From CALLVY01 sp937899855 (GTDB lineage Bacteria; Bacteroidota; Bacteroidia; Chitinophagales; Saprospiraceae), in assembly GCA_039820405.1 (NCBI GenBank), contig JBCBQC010000103.1:1-22468 (forward strand): DNA of 22,468 bases, given 5' to 3'. Below, one piece after another: positions 1 through 6,332 of the stretch; within the stretch, counting starts at the first letter, position 1; each line of letters starts with the position of its first letter. Both the position numbers and the translations under genes were made by a program. The notes under the pieces were generated by a model. That model made no database searches, was not told the origin of the DNA, and saw only the letters and a program-made list of their open reading frames with translations.

Positions 1-47
1 CTACCATTTGCGGGACGGTCGGGTCACTACCTTGCCGCAAATGGTAG
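1..47. repeat. Perfect 13-bp inverted repeat with 21-bp spacer
   Basis: Bases 1-13 (ctaccatttgcgg) are the exact reverse complement of bases 35-47 (ccgcaaatggtag), separated by 21 bases. The window starts at base 1, so the left arm may extend further. The repeat lies inside the open frame that follows the SH3 lipoprotein stop, so it is not a free-standing terminator, and no T tract follows it on either strand within view. It could be a chance hairpin, a protein-binding site, or a mobile-element scar. Confidence 0.6.
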
Positions 48-127
48 ATAAACACCTGATCCGATTCGCTGATTCCGGCCCGTTTTAAAAACTGCCGCCG
101 CCTTGGCGCATCCAAGCGGATGGTGTC
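2..127 (-). pseudogene. In-frame continuation of the SH3 lipoprotein beyond its TAG stop
   Basis: Directly after the TAG at 128-130, the same reading frame gives 42 sense codons with no stop up to the window edge. The peptide starts DTIRLDAPRRRQFLKRAGIS and ends VPQMV. Its mix of charged and hydrophobic residues looks like real protein. A single C-to-T change (CAG to TAG) would explain the interruption, since replacing the stop with Gln joins the two halves smoothly. Alternatives are a separate downstream gene without a visible start, or chance openness over 126 bases. The idea rests on frame and composition only. Confidence 0.45.
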
Positions 128-697
128 CTAGGCCAGGTCCGCCTCGCTCAGCAGGGGAAGGGGCTCCCCATCCCGGCGCTCGGGATCGCGGTGGGCAAAG
201 TAGGTTTCTGACAGGTTGAGAAATCCCGTCCGGGTCGATCCATCCGCTGCCTCGTAGTAGGGCTCGGCGTAGTACAACCGAAGGGCCGACCGGAGCGGAT
301 TGGGCGCCAGATAGCCTCCGAAGACGTAAACGGTATCCGCCCCCTTTTCCACCCCCAACCACGTTCCCGAAAGGGTCTTTCCCGCGTCCACGACCTGCTC
401 GGTGATCTTGGAGTCGGTGATGATTTTGAGCGATGTGTTGAGGGGATATTTTCCCAGCACCTCCCCCCGGGGGGCAGCACGGTAGTTCAAACCCGACCGG
501 GCCACGACGTAGCGGTGTTCGTAGTAGGTTGGAACGGGCGGCGGGAGCAAATCGGGCGGGGAAGGAGCGGGTGGCGCCGCCGCTGCGGGGGTTTGGGCTT
601 GCCTTACGGAAGTATTGGAAGTATTCTCGGCGTTTTCTCCACACGCCAGGAGAGCGAATCCCACGCTGAGGATCAGCGGATAAAAAGCACTTTTCAT
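128..697 (-). CDS. SH3-domain lipoprotein, probably truncated by an in-frame TAG
   Basis: Encodes 189 residues. The start is the ATG at 695-697, because a lipoprotein signal follows at once: MKSAFYPLIL, a hydrophobic core, then LLAC|G with the lipidated Cys at residue 19. Longer upstream starts add 58 residues that look like untranslated sequence. Residues 37-57 form a Pro/Ala-rich linker. Residues 63-131 resemble a bacterial SH3 (SH3b) domain (YVVARSGLNYRAAPRG, then VYVFGGYL). Such proteins sit in the envelope and SH3b domains often bind peptides or glycans, but no ligand can be named. The frame ends at TAG 128-130, yet the same frame continues open and protein-like to the window edge (see 2..127). 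The gene may therefore be a nonsense-mutated longer gene, or the stop may be a sequencing error. It is the last gene of a minus-strand run. Confidence 0.8.
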   Translation of the reverse strand: MKSAFYPLILSVGFALLACGENAENTSNTSVRQAQTPAAAAPPAPSPPDLLPPPVPTYYEHRYVVARSGLNYRAAPRGEVLGKYPLNTSLKIITDSKITEQVVDAGKTLSGTWLGVEKGADTVYVFGGYLAPNPLRSALRLYYAEPYYEAADGSTRTGFLNLSETYFAHRDPERRDGEPLPLLSEADLA

Positions 698-732
698 AAG
701 GTTGGCTGTTGTGGCTCGGCGGAGCCCTGCGA

Positions 733-810
733 TTATCCCCGAGCACGTTTGCCAGTAGAACGAGCGGCGCCAGCCATCCGTTGTTTGCGGGCTTGGGCTT
801 CTTTTTCCAT
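733..810 (-). CDS. Possible 25-residue basic small protein
   Basis: A short frame starts at ATG 808-810 and stops at TAA 733-735. It encodes MEKEAQARKQ followed by RMAGAARSTGKRARG. It begins 6 bases after the stop codon of the membrane protein gene at 817..1326 and in the same frame, so it could be reached by reinitiation or stop readthrough. It is very rich in Lys, Arg and Ala. It could be a real small nucleic-acid-binding or membrane-associated peptide, but a frame this short arises easily by chance and no family is recognised. Confidence 0.25.
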   Translation of the reverse strand: MEKEAQARKQRMAGAARSTGKRARG

Positions 811-816
811 ACGCCA

Positions 817-1326
817 TTATTCCGCCGCCAGGGTGTGAAAACGATAGCCCAAGCCCCCCGGATGATCGCAAATATTTACCGCTTGGTCCACAGTGGTGGA
901 CTGCCAGTCCGCTTCGCTGATGGTGACTTCCTTGAAGCGGTCGGCGGAGGCGACTTGGAGAAAGTAGCGATCGCTGCGGTAGCCGGGTTGGGTCGCTTTG
1001 GCGATGACTTCAAAGGCGGTACAGGAAGGCGTTTCCGTCGACCAGTGCCGATTCAGCTTACTTCCCCCGGCCAGGCTCAGGACAACGGCGCCCAGGAGGG
1101 TAAAGATAAGTGTTGACCAGCCCAAACGGTCGGTCGGTAAGAAGGTGCTGCTTTGAAGGCGCCAGTAGCCCAATCCCGCAAGGGCCAGAACCAGCCCCAA
1201 CAGGCCAAAGTGTAGGAGGAGGCTTTCGGGCTTTAGGTAATTGTAAAAGTGGTCCATTTCGTTGACCAGCAGTAAGACACCAGTCAAGGCCAATCCCAGG
1301 GCAATGCGGTAGGGTCCATTTTTCAT
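817..1326 (-). CDS. Hypothetical three-pass membrane protein
   Basis: Encodes 169 residues from ATG 1324-1326 to TAA 817-819. Hydrophobic segments lie at about residues 7-22, 37-55 and 70-87. They are followed by a soluble C-terminal half of about 80 residues containing two Cys (PSCTAF and NICDHPGG). No family is recognised. The gene lies 41 bases downstream of another small membrane protein gene on the same strand and is probably cotranscribed with it. The third segment and the soluble tail suggest an inner-membrane protein with one exposed domain, but its role is unknown. Confidence 0.75.
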   Translation of the reverse strand: MKNGPYRIALGLALTGVLLLVNEMDHFYNYLKPESLLLHFGLLGLVLALAGLGYWRLQSSTFLPTDRLGWSTLIFTLLGAVVLSLAGGSKLNRHWSTETPSCTAFEVIAKATQPGYRSDRYFLQVASADRFKEVTISEADWQSTTVDQAVNICDHPGGLGYRFHTLAAE

Positions 1327-1367
1327 ATTGCTTATTTAGTAACGGCCACCCCCACTTACCTTACGCA

Positions 1368-1853
1368 TCAAGCCGCTGGCTTGCTGCCCGCCAGGACTTC
1401 CAGATCCTCCAATAATTCCCGGGTATTCCGTTGGTGGTAGCGCAGCTCGAAGCGCGTCAGTAGGGCGATAATCACCGCCCAAACCAATACCATTAAGAAC
1501 AAATACCCAACGGAGCTCCACGCGCCACGAAGGGAATAGCCTACCAAGAGGAAGACCAGCAGCAGGAGGTAAATCACGATGCCCACCGCAGTCCCCAAAT
1601 TGAGTTGGACCAGCAGCTGGACTTCGCCATCCTTGGGAGCGCTGGCCAAAATTTCCGTGGCAATGATTCTCCAGCGAAATATCCCCCGGGGCCTGAGGGT
1701 TGGAACGATGCGTAAGGGGGGCGCGGATTCGGCTGGTTTTTTGACCCGGTAGGACTTCGCGGCGGCAAACTTGTTTTCCAGGTGCCGCCAGAAATCCACC
1801 GGGGAGCCTTGGAGCGTCAAACGGCCCAATTCGTAAATTTTAATGGTTTTCAA
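1368..1853 (-). CDS. Hypothetical two-pass membrane protein (TTG start)
   Basis: Encodes 161 residues. The only plausible start is TTG at 1851-1853, giving MKTIKIYELGRL; no in-frame ATG occurs before the membrane segments. The N-terminal 85 residues are soluble and basic. Two hydrophobic helices follow at about 87-107 and 113-133, and then a short charged tail (NTRELLEDLEVL). The topology, a cytoplasmic N-terminal domain plus a helical hairpin, is inferred from hydrophobicity. No family is recognised. It lies 49 bases after the 214-residue gene and 41 bases before the next gene, so it looks like part of an operon. Confidence 0.7.
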   Translation of the reverse strand: MKTIKIYELGRLTLQGSPVDFWRHLENKFAAAKSYRVKKPAESAPPLRIVPTLRPRGIFRWRIIATEILASAPKDGEVQLLVQLNLGTAVGIVIYLLLLVFLLVGYSLRGAWSSVGYLFLMVLVWAVIIALLTRFELRYHQRNTRELLEDLEVLAGSKPAA

Positions 1854-1902
1854 AGTATATTTTTTTCTGGTGAATCGGTGTTCCTGCTTGCTGGGTACCC
1901 CC

Positions 1903-2547
1903 TCAGCGGAATTCGTGTCTCAGTTGGTAGCGCCGCTGCCCCAAGGTAGGCCCCGGATCATCGTGGACCTCGGCCAGGCGAGCGGCCAGGCGGTCGGGAT
2001 CGTCAAAATACATCCAAAACGTATGTCGGGGATCGTCTTCCTCGATGAGGATCTGGCGGCCCGTAGCGGTGGTGATCTCGATGAGGGCCAGGTAGTCTTC
2101 CCGCTCCGGGGCCTGCCCCGCCTCGGCAAATGCGGCCACGTAGTGGTAAAGTCGGATCGACTGGATGGTAAGGGTATCTTGGGGGTCCTCCTCCTTCCGG
2201 GGAGCCAGGTCCACATACCAGGGGTACTGCCGGGGGTCTTCCCCCGTGGCGCGGTCGTAGTTGAGCGCGCTGGTCTTCGGGTCGTAACGCTCCCGAATGG
2301 GAACCTGGCCCTGCCATTCGTAAAACTCGCCGTAAAATTCGGTAGCCACCTCCGCGTGAAATTTCAAGCGCCACTTGTAATGCGTCGCCCCTTGGTTGAC
2401 CTCAATGACCACCATCCCACTCCCGTTCACCGCCAGGTGATCCCCCAGTACACTCCTTCCCGCTTCGAGATAGATCGCGGCGATTTGACCGCCCACGATT
2501 TTGGCCAAATTGTCGCGCAGGGCTGCGCTGATGCCATTTGTTTTCAT
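1903..2547 (-). CDS. Hypothetical soluble protein, 214 aa
   Basis: Starts at ATG 2545-2547 (MKTNGISAALRDNLAKIVGG). There is no signal peptide or membrane segment. The sequence is rich in charged and aromatic residues, with a central stretch that reads as beta strands (HYKWRLKFHAEVATEFYGEF) and an acidic C-terminal half (ILIEEDDPRHTFWMYFDDPD). It is probably cytoplasmic. It lies 45 bases downstream of the acyl-CoA synthetase gene and 49 bases upstream of a small membrane protein gene. No domain is recognised and no function is proposed. Confidence 0.7.
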   Translation of the reverse strand: MKTNGISAALRDNLAKIVGGQIAAIYLEAGRSVLGDHLAVNGSGMVVIEVNQGATHYKWRLKFHAEVATEFYGEFYEWQGQVPIRERYDPKTSALNYDRATGEDPRQYPWYVDLAPRKEEDPQDTLTIQSIRLYHYVAAFAEAGQAPEREDYLALIEITTATGRQILIEEDDPRHTFWMYFDDPDRLAARLAEVHDDPGPTLGQRRYQLRHEFR

Positions 2548-2592
2548 CTTCTAATTTTTTGTGTTACCCAAATACTCACTAACTAAACGCTA

Positions 2593-4491
2593 CTACTGGC
2601 CCAAACGTCCAATTTTTTTGGCTTCCACCAGGGCCTCAATTTCCCCCAGCACGCTGATATCTTCAATCGTAGAGGGAGGATTAAAAGACTTTTTGTCGGT
2701 AATGTAACGCATGACCTTGCGCAGAATTTTGCCCGAGCGGGTCTTGGGAAGTCGCTGGGCGACCACGGCCCGTTTAAAGGCGGTGACGGCCCCAATTTTC
2801 TCCCGGACCATTTGGATGATCTCTTTTTCCAGCTCCTCTTCCAAGATCTCAATGCCCGATTTGAGCACGACAAAACCCACCGGCACCTGTCCCTTCAATT
2901 CGTTGTACACCCCAATCACAGCACACTCGGCCACGGCGGGGTGGGCCGCTACGACCTCCTCCATCTCCGCCGTCGACAACCGATGACCAGCTACGTTGAT
3001 GATATCATCCATCCGCCCGGTGATAAAGAAGTAGCCCTCCGCATCTACGTAGCCCCCATCACCGGACAGGTAGTAGCCCGGATACTGCGAGAGGTAGGAT
3101 TGTTGGAACCGAGCGGTATCTCGCCAAAGCGTTGGCAGGCAACCCGGCGGCAGGGGCAACTTGACGGCCACCGCCCCTTCGGCTTGGGCGGGCAGGGCTT
3201 GGCCCTGGGGGTCCAAAACCTGAATGTCGAAACCAAAAACCGGAAACGATGCCGACCCGGGTTTGGTAGGCGCCAAGGCAACACCCGCCAGATTGGCCAG
3301 CATGGGCGAACCGGATTCGGTCTGCCACCAGTGATCGATCACGGGCACCTCGGCCAATTGACGTAGCCAGTGGTAGGTAGATTCATCCGTTCGCTCTCCG
3401 GCTAGAAAAATGTATTCCAGACTCGAGGTATCGTACTGCTTTTTCAACTGGCCCGCAGCATCTTCCTTGCGGATGGCTCGAAAAGCGGTGGGCGCCGTAA
3501 ACAGGACGCGGACCCGGTATTCCTCGATGATGCGCCAGAAAGTTCCGGCATCCGGGGTCCGAATGGGTTTTCCCTCAAACAAGACGGTGGTACAGCCCTG
3601 AATCAAGGGGGCGTAAACAATGTAGGAATGCCCCACGACCCAACCGATGTCCGAGGCCGCCCAAAATACATCACCCGGCTTGGTGTCGTACACCCATTCC
3701 AGGCTATTCTTCATGACCACCGCGTGCCCCCCATTCTCGCGGACGATCCCCTTGGGCTTACCGGTCGTACCCGACGTGTACAAAATATAGAGCGGATCAT
3801 TGGCCGCTACCTCCACGTAGGAAGCAGGAGTGGCGGAGCGGACCAGGCTTTCCCAGTCGTGGTCCCGGCCCTCGGTCAGCTCGGCCGTCACGATGGACCG
3901 TTGGAAGACGATACAGGTACTTACCGGATACTCCGCCTGTTCGATCGCAGCATTGACGATGGGTTGGTAGGGAATGATTCGGTCGACTTCCTTTCCGCCG
4001 GATGCGGTGAGGATCAGCTTGGGTTGGGCGTCGTCAATGCGGAGGGCCAATTCGTGGGCCGCAAAGCCGCCAAAGACCACCGAGTGGATGGCGCCCAAGC
4101 GCGCGCAGGCCAACATGGCCACAACGGACTCGGGGATCATGGGCATGTAGATGACCACCCGGTCCCCCTTCGTCACGCCCTGTGCTTGCAGTACTCCCGC
4201 AAAGGTGGCGACCTTTGCCAGCAATTCGGCGTAGGTGAAGGTGGCTTTGGTATTCGTAACGGGAGAATCGTAAATCAAAGCAGTTTGGTCGCCGCGACCG
4301 TGTTGGACGTGGTAATCCAGGGCCAGGTAGCAGGTATTCAATTTGCCCCCGTGGTACCAGCGAAACAACTCGTTTTCGTCTTGCGATAGTATGGTGGGGG
4401 GAAAAGTAAACCAGTCGATTTTTTGGGCTTGCTGTTCCCAGAAACGTTCCGGGTCCTGGAGGCTCTGCTGGTATAGGGATGGGTACTTCAT
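2593..4491 (-). CDS. prpE: Propionyl-CoA synthetase / short-chain acyl-CoA synthetase
   Basis: An AMP-forming acyl-CoA ligase of 632 residues, the usual length for this family. The ATG at 4489-4491 is chosen because MKYPSLYQQSLQDPERFWEQ matches the typical N-terminus, while the 70-residue upstream extension does not. Visible motifs are the ATP-binding P-loop YTSGTTGKPKG at 238-248, WWQTESGSP at 388-396, the hinge region TGRMDDIINVAGHRLST at 491-507, and the C-terminal PKTRSGK with the adenylation Lys at 588. The stretch after the P-loop (IVRENGGHAV) and WAASDIGWVVGHSY resemble PrpE and ACSS3 rather than acetyl-CoA synthetase, so propionate is the likely main substrate, with acetate possible. 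The enzyme is cytosolic. No prpBCD genes are nearby, so its pathway context lies elsewhere. Confidence 0.92.
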   Translation of the reverse strand: MKYPSLYQQSLQDPERFWEQQAQKIDWFTFPPTILSQDENELFRWYHGGKLNTCYLALDYHVQHGRGDQTALIYDSPVTNTKATFTYAELLAKVATFAGVLQAQGVTKGDRVVIYMPMIPESVVAMLACARLGAIHSVVFGGFAAHELALRIDDAQPKLILTASGGKEVDRIIPYQPIVNAAIEQAEYPVSTCIVFQRSIVTAELTEGRDHDWESLVRSATPASYVEVAANDPLYILYTSGTTGKPKGIVRENGGHAVVMKNSLEWVYDTKPGDVFWAASDIGWVVGHSYIVYAPLIQGCTTVLFEGKPIRTPDAGTFWRIIEEYRVRVLFTAPTAFRAIRKEDAAGQLKKQYDTSSLEYIFLAGERTDESTYHWLRQLAEVPVIDHWWQTESGSPMLANLAGVALAPTKPGSASFPVFGFDIQVLDPQGQALPAQAEGAVAVKLPLPPGCLPTLWRDTARFQQSYLSQYPGYYLSGDGGYVDAEGYFFITGRMDDIINVAGHRLSTAEMEEVVAAHPAVAECAVIGVYNELKGQVPVGFVVLKSGIEILEEELEKEIIQMVREKIGAVTAFKRAVVAQRLPKTRSGKILRKVMRYITDKKSFNPPSTIEDISVLGEIEALVEAKKIGRLGQ

Positions 4492-4592
4492 CGTCAGGGG
4501 GTGGTTTTCATTGTTTGGGTCCGTCGAGAATCCATGAATTTTGCGAATAAAAATAGCCAATTTGGGACGCAATCCCCCGCCCGGGAGCCACT

Positions 4593-5291
4593 TTATTCGG
4601 GAGCCGGCTCCCGATTCCTCATTTGGTAGAGAATGCCCCAATCGAAGGGGGACCAGATACAGCTGGACAGCCCCGCGCTTTTGAGGCCATCGTTTACCCA
4701 TTCGTTACAGGTATTGATTCCACTGTAGGATCCGTGGGCCCGGTAGAAGAAATCGTGGGGCGTATAACCGGCATCGGGGATCTCTACCGTAGCACCGGCA
4801 GGATTTTTTTCGAAGGAGGCCTCGATAAAAGTACGCAAACGCTCCAGTTGGGAGGCGCACAAGCGCACCCGAACCGCGTCCGCGGGGAGCCGAAAATAGC
4901 TGGTGACGTGCATCGCCGACTCGCTCTTTAGGAAGACGGCAGCAACTAGAGTCTCCAGTTTGAGTTCCGCCCAGGTGGGCGTATCCAGGTAGAAGCCTTG
5001 ATCTCCCCAACCAAAGCCAAGGTATTTCGATTGCCAATCCCGATCCAATTGGCGCAGCAGCGAGGGGCCCACGAGCTTGCGCTCGATGAGGATATCGAGG
5101 TGGATGCCGTTGGAGGACAGGTAGATGTCGTGGACTTTGGGGCAATCGTCCAGGGGCGGGGAGGTCGTCAGTAGGGATAAGACTAAGGCGGCCAGGAGGT
5201 AGAGCAGCGGAGGCAAGAGCAGGGCCACCAGGCCAAGCAACAGGGCTTTGCTGCCTTTTTTGATCCAAGGTTTGATTTTATCGACCATCAT
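4593..5291 (-). CDS. DUF2459 family protein (TIGR02117-like)
   Basis: Encodes 232 residues. The start is one of two adjacent ATG codons at 5286-5291. A membrane anchor at about residues 16-41 is followed by an exported domain with family motifs: NGIHLDILI at 61-69, FGWGDQGFYLDTPTW at 93-107, AMHVTSYFRLP at 126-136 and NTCNEWVN at 193-200. These match DUF2459, known from proteins found near urease genes in some bacteria, but no urease genes are visible here. His64 and Cys195 are candidate active-site residues by analogy with cysteine-hydrolase folds, which is inference. The gene stands 101 bases upstream of prpE on the same strand and is divergent from the plus-strand gene at 5401. The biochemical role is unknown. 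Confidence 0.82.
   Translation of the reverse strand: MMVDKIKPWIKKGSKALLLGLVALLLPPLLYLLAALVLSLLTTSPPLDDCPKVHDIYLSSNGIHLDILIERKLVGPSLLRQLDRDWQSKYLGFGWGDQGFYLDTPTWAELKLETLVAAVFLKSESAMHVTSYFRLPADAVRVRLCASQLERLRTFIEASFEKNPAGATVEIPDAGYTPHDFFYRAHGSYSGINTCNEWVNDGLKSAGLSSCIWSPFDWGILYQMRNREPAPE
4597..4614. repeat. 18-bp perfect palindrome at the end of the DUF2459 gene
   Basis: The sequence tcgggagccggctcccga is its own reverse complement. It covers the last codons of the DUF2459 gene (encoding REPAP) and stops two bases before its TAA. A second partial copy of the arm (cgggagcc) lies about 15 bases further downstream on the minus strand. It could form a strong hairpin in the mRNA between DUF2459 and prpE, but no T tract follows, so a processing or 3'-end-protecting structure is as likely as a terminator. 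Confidence 0.5.
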
Positions 5292-5400
5292 TTTTTAGCT
5301 CCCCCTTTAATTTTTTAACTTGTTTGATCCTTCCGATGACATTGATGCGCTACTGAGCCCAGACCTCCTCCTTTTTATCCACCGCTCAACTGTATTCCTC
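5292..5400. promoter_or_regulatory. Divergent intergenic region between DUF2459 and the plus-strand membrane gene
   Basis: These 109 bases separate two divergently transcribed genes, so promoters for both directions should lie here. An AT-rich stretch at 5291-5323 is the most likely core. No good match to the Bacteroidota -7 element (TAnnTTTG) was found by eye on either strand. The location is inferred from gene orientation only. Confidence 0.3.
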
Positions 5401-5871
5401 ATGCAACCGTTTCTACACTATTCCTCCGTCGCGGTTTTTTCCGTCTTCATCGGCAGCCAACTCACGGAGGGGGCCCTGCTCGTTCCGTACTGGCAATCGC
5501 TACCGGCAGCGGATTTTTACGCCTATTATGGAAAATTTGGACCTTCCATCGCCCAGTTCTACACCGTCCTGACCATCCTGGCGGCCACGATTCCCCTCGC
5601 CCTCACGGTCTACTGCCGCTGGATCGGCGCCCGGGCCTTTTCGAGTGCCTTGATCGCAAGCGGCCTTGCCCTACTCTTCGTCGCCAGCTTTTACCTCTAC
5701 TTCCAAGGAGCCAACGAGTTGTTTTACCGTGCCGCCCTAACGGAAGAAGCGCTGCGGCAGGAATTGCACCGTTGGAGTACCTGGCACTGGGGAAGGATCG
5801 GTATCGAATGGGCCGCTCTGGTATTTTTGATGTTCGCCCTGGCCCAGCTCGACCGCGAAGCGACCAGCTGA
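5401..5871 (+). CDS. Small four-pass membrane protein, DUF1772-like
   Basis: This is the only plus-strand gene in the window. The ATG at 5401 gives 156 residues; a TTG start at 5320 would add 27 residues with no signal-like character and is less likely. Hydrophobic segments lie at about 8-28, 53-72, 82-104 and 132-150. The pattern of GSQLTEGALLVPYWQSLP near the first segment, a central FYTVLTILAATIPLAL helix and a final WHWGRIGIEWAAL resembles small DUF1772-type integral membrane proteins, but that assignment is from general appearance. It ends 3 bases before the stop codon of the convergent AHSA1 gene, with no room for a separate terminator. Confidence 0.75.
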   Translation: MQPFLHYSSVAVFSVFIGSQLTEGALLVPYWQSLPAADFYAYYGKFGPSIAQFYTVLTILAATIPLALTVYCRWIGARAFSSALIASGLALLFVASFYLYFQGANELFYRAALTEEALRQELHRWSTWHWGRIGIEWAALVFLMFALAQLDREATS

Positions 5872-5874
5872 CCC

Positions 5875-6306
5875 CTAGGCCTCGGCGACGGCTTTGAGTG
5901 GCCCAATTACCATTTCCCAACCCTGCTGGATGTGTTCCATCCGCTCCGCATTGCCATCAAAGGTCTCGTTGGTGATGGTGAGCTGGACCTTACCGTCCAC
6001 CTCCGTCAGATCGTAGGTGACGTGGATGTAATTCTCGGGCAAATCCGCCAGGCCAAAATTGGGATCAAAGGTTGAGTACTTAATCTGAGAATGGGGATGC
6101 CACGCCAGGACCGTCCCCTTTTGAAAGGCCTCGTAACCTTGATAATTGCCTTGCCAGGTAATGCTACTCCCCTCTTGCCAATCGGTTGCTACCGTGCAGT
6201 TAAACATATACACTTTGGTGTACTGGGATTCCGTCAGGACCTGCCATACCTTCGCGAGCTTGGCGTCCAGCACGACCGTCTTTGATGCTTTGAGTTGCTT
6301 ATCCAT
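5875..6306 (-). CDS. SRPBCC / AHSA1-type domain protein
   Basis: Encodes 143 residues from ATG 6304-6306 (MDKQLKASKTVVLDAKLAKV); an upstream extension of 67 residues is rejected as non-coding. The length and the order of motifs fit the Bet v1-like helix-grip fold of the AHSA1 family: an N-terminal strand followed by the AKVWQVLT helix, central strands around ITWQGNYQGYEAFQKGTVLAW, and a long C-terminal helix MEHIQQGWEMVIGPLKAV. Members bind hydrophobic ligands or act as stress-related cytosolic proteins; a ligand cannot be named. It lies 26 bases downstream of the SUMF1 gene and is convergent with the plus-strand gene. Confidence 0.85.
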   Translation of the reverse strand: MDKQLKASKTVVLDAKLAKVWQVLTESQYTKVYMFNCTVATDWQEGSSITWQGNYQGYEAFQKGTVLAWHPHSQIKYSTFDPNFGLADLPENYIHVTYDLTEVDGKVQLTITNETFDGNAERMEHIQQGWEMVIGPLKAVAEA

Positions 6307-6332
6307 TGGACTGTTTTTCTTTAGGTGAACTT

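Noticed and set aside
27..746. A 239-codon minus-strand frame over the SH3 lipoprotein
   Set aside because: It is Arg/Pro/Gly-rich, without signal or domain, and competes with a frame that has a clean lipobox and SH3b domain.
1843..2586. A 247-codon plus-strand frame antisense to the 214-residue gene
   Set aside because: It has no recognisable domain and would break a tight minus-strand operon layout; the minus-strand frame has the better composition and an ATG start.
3628..4389. A 253-codon plus-strand frame antisense to prpE
   Set aside because: It mirrors conserved prpE codons and has no independent signature.
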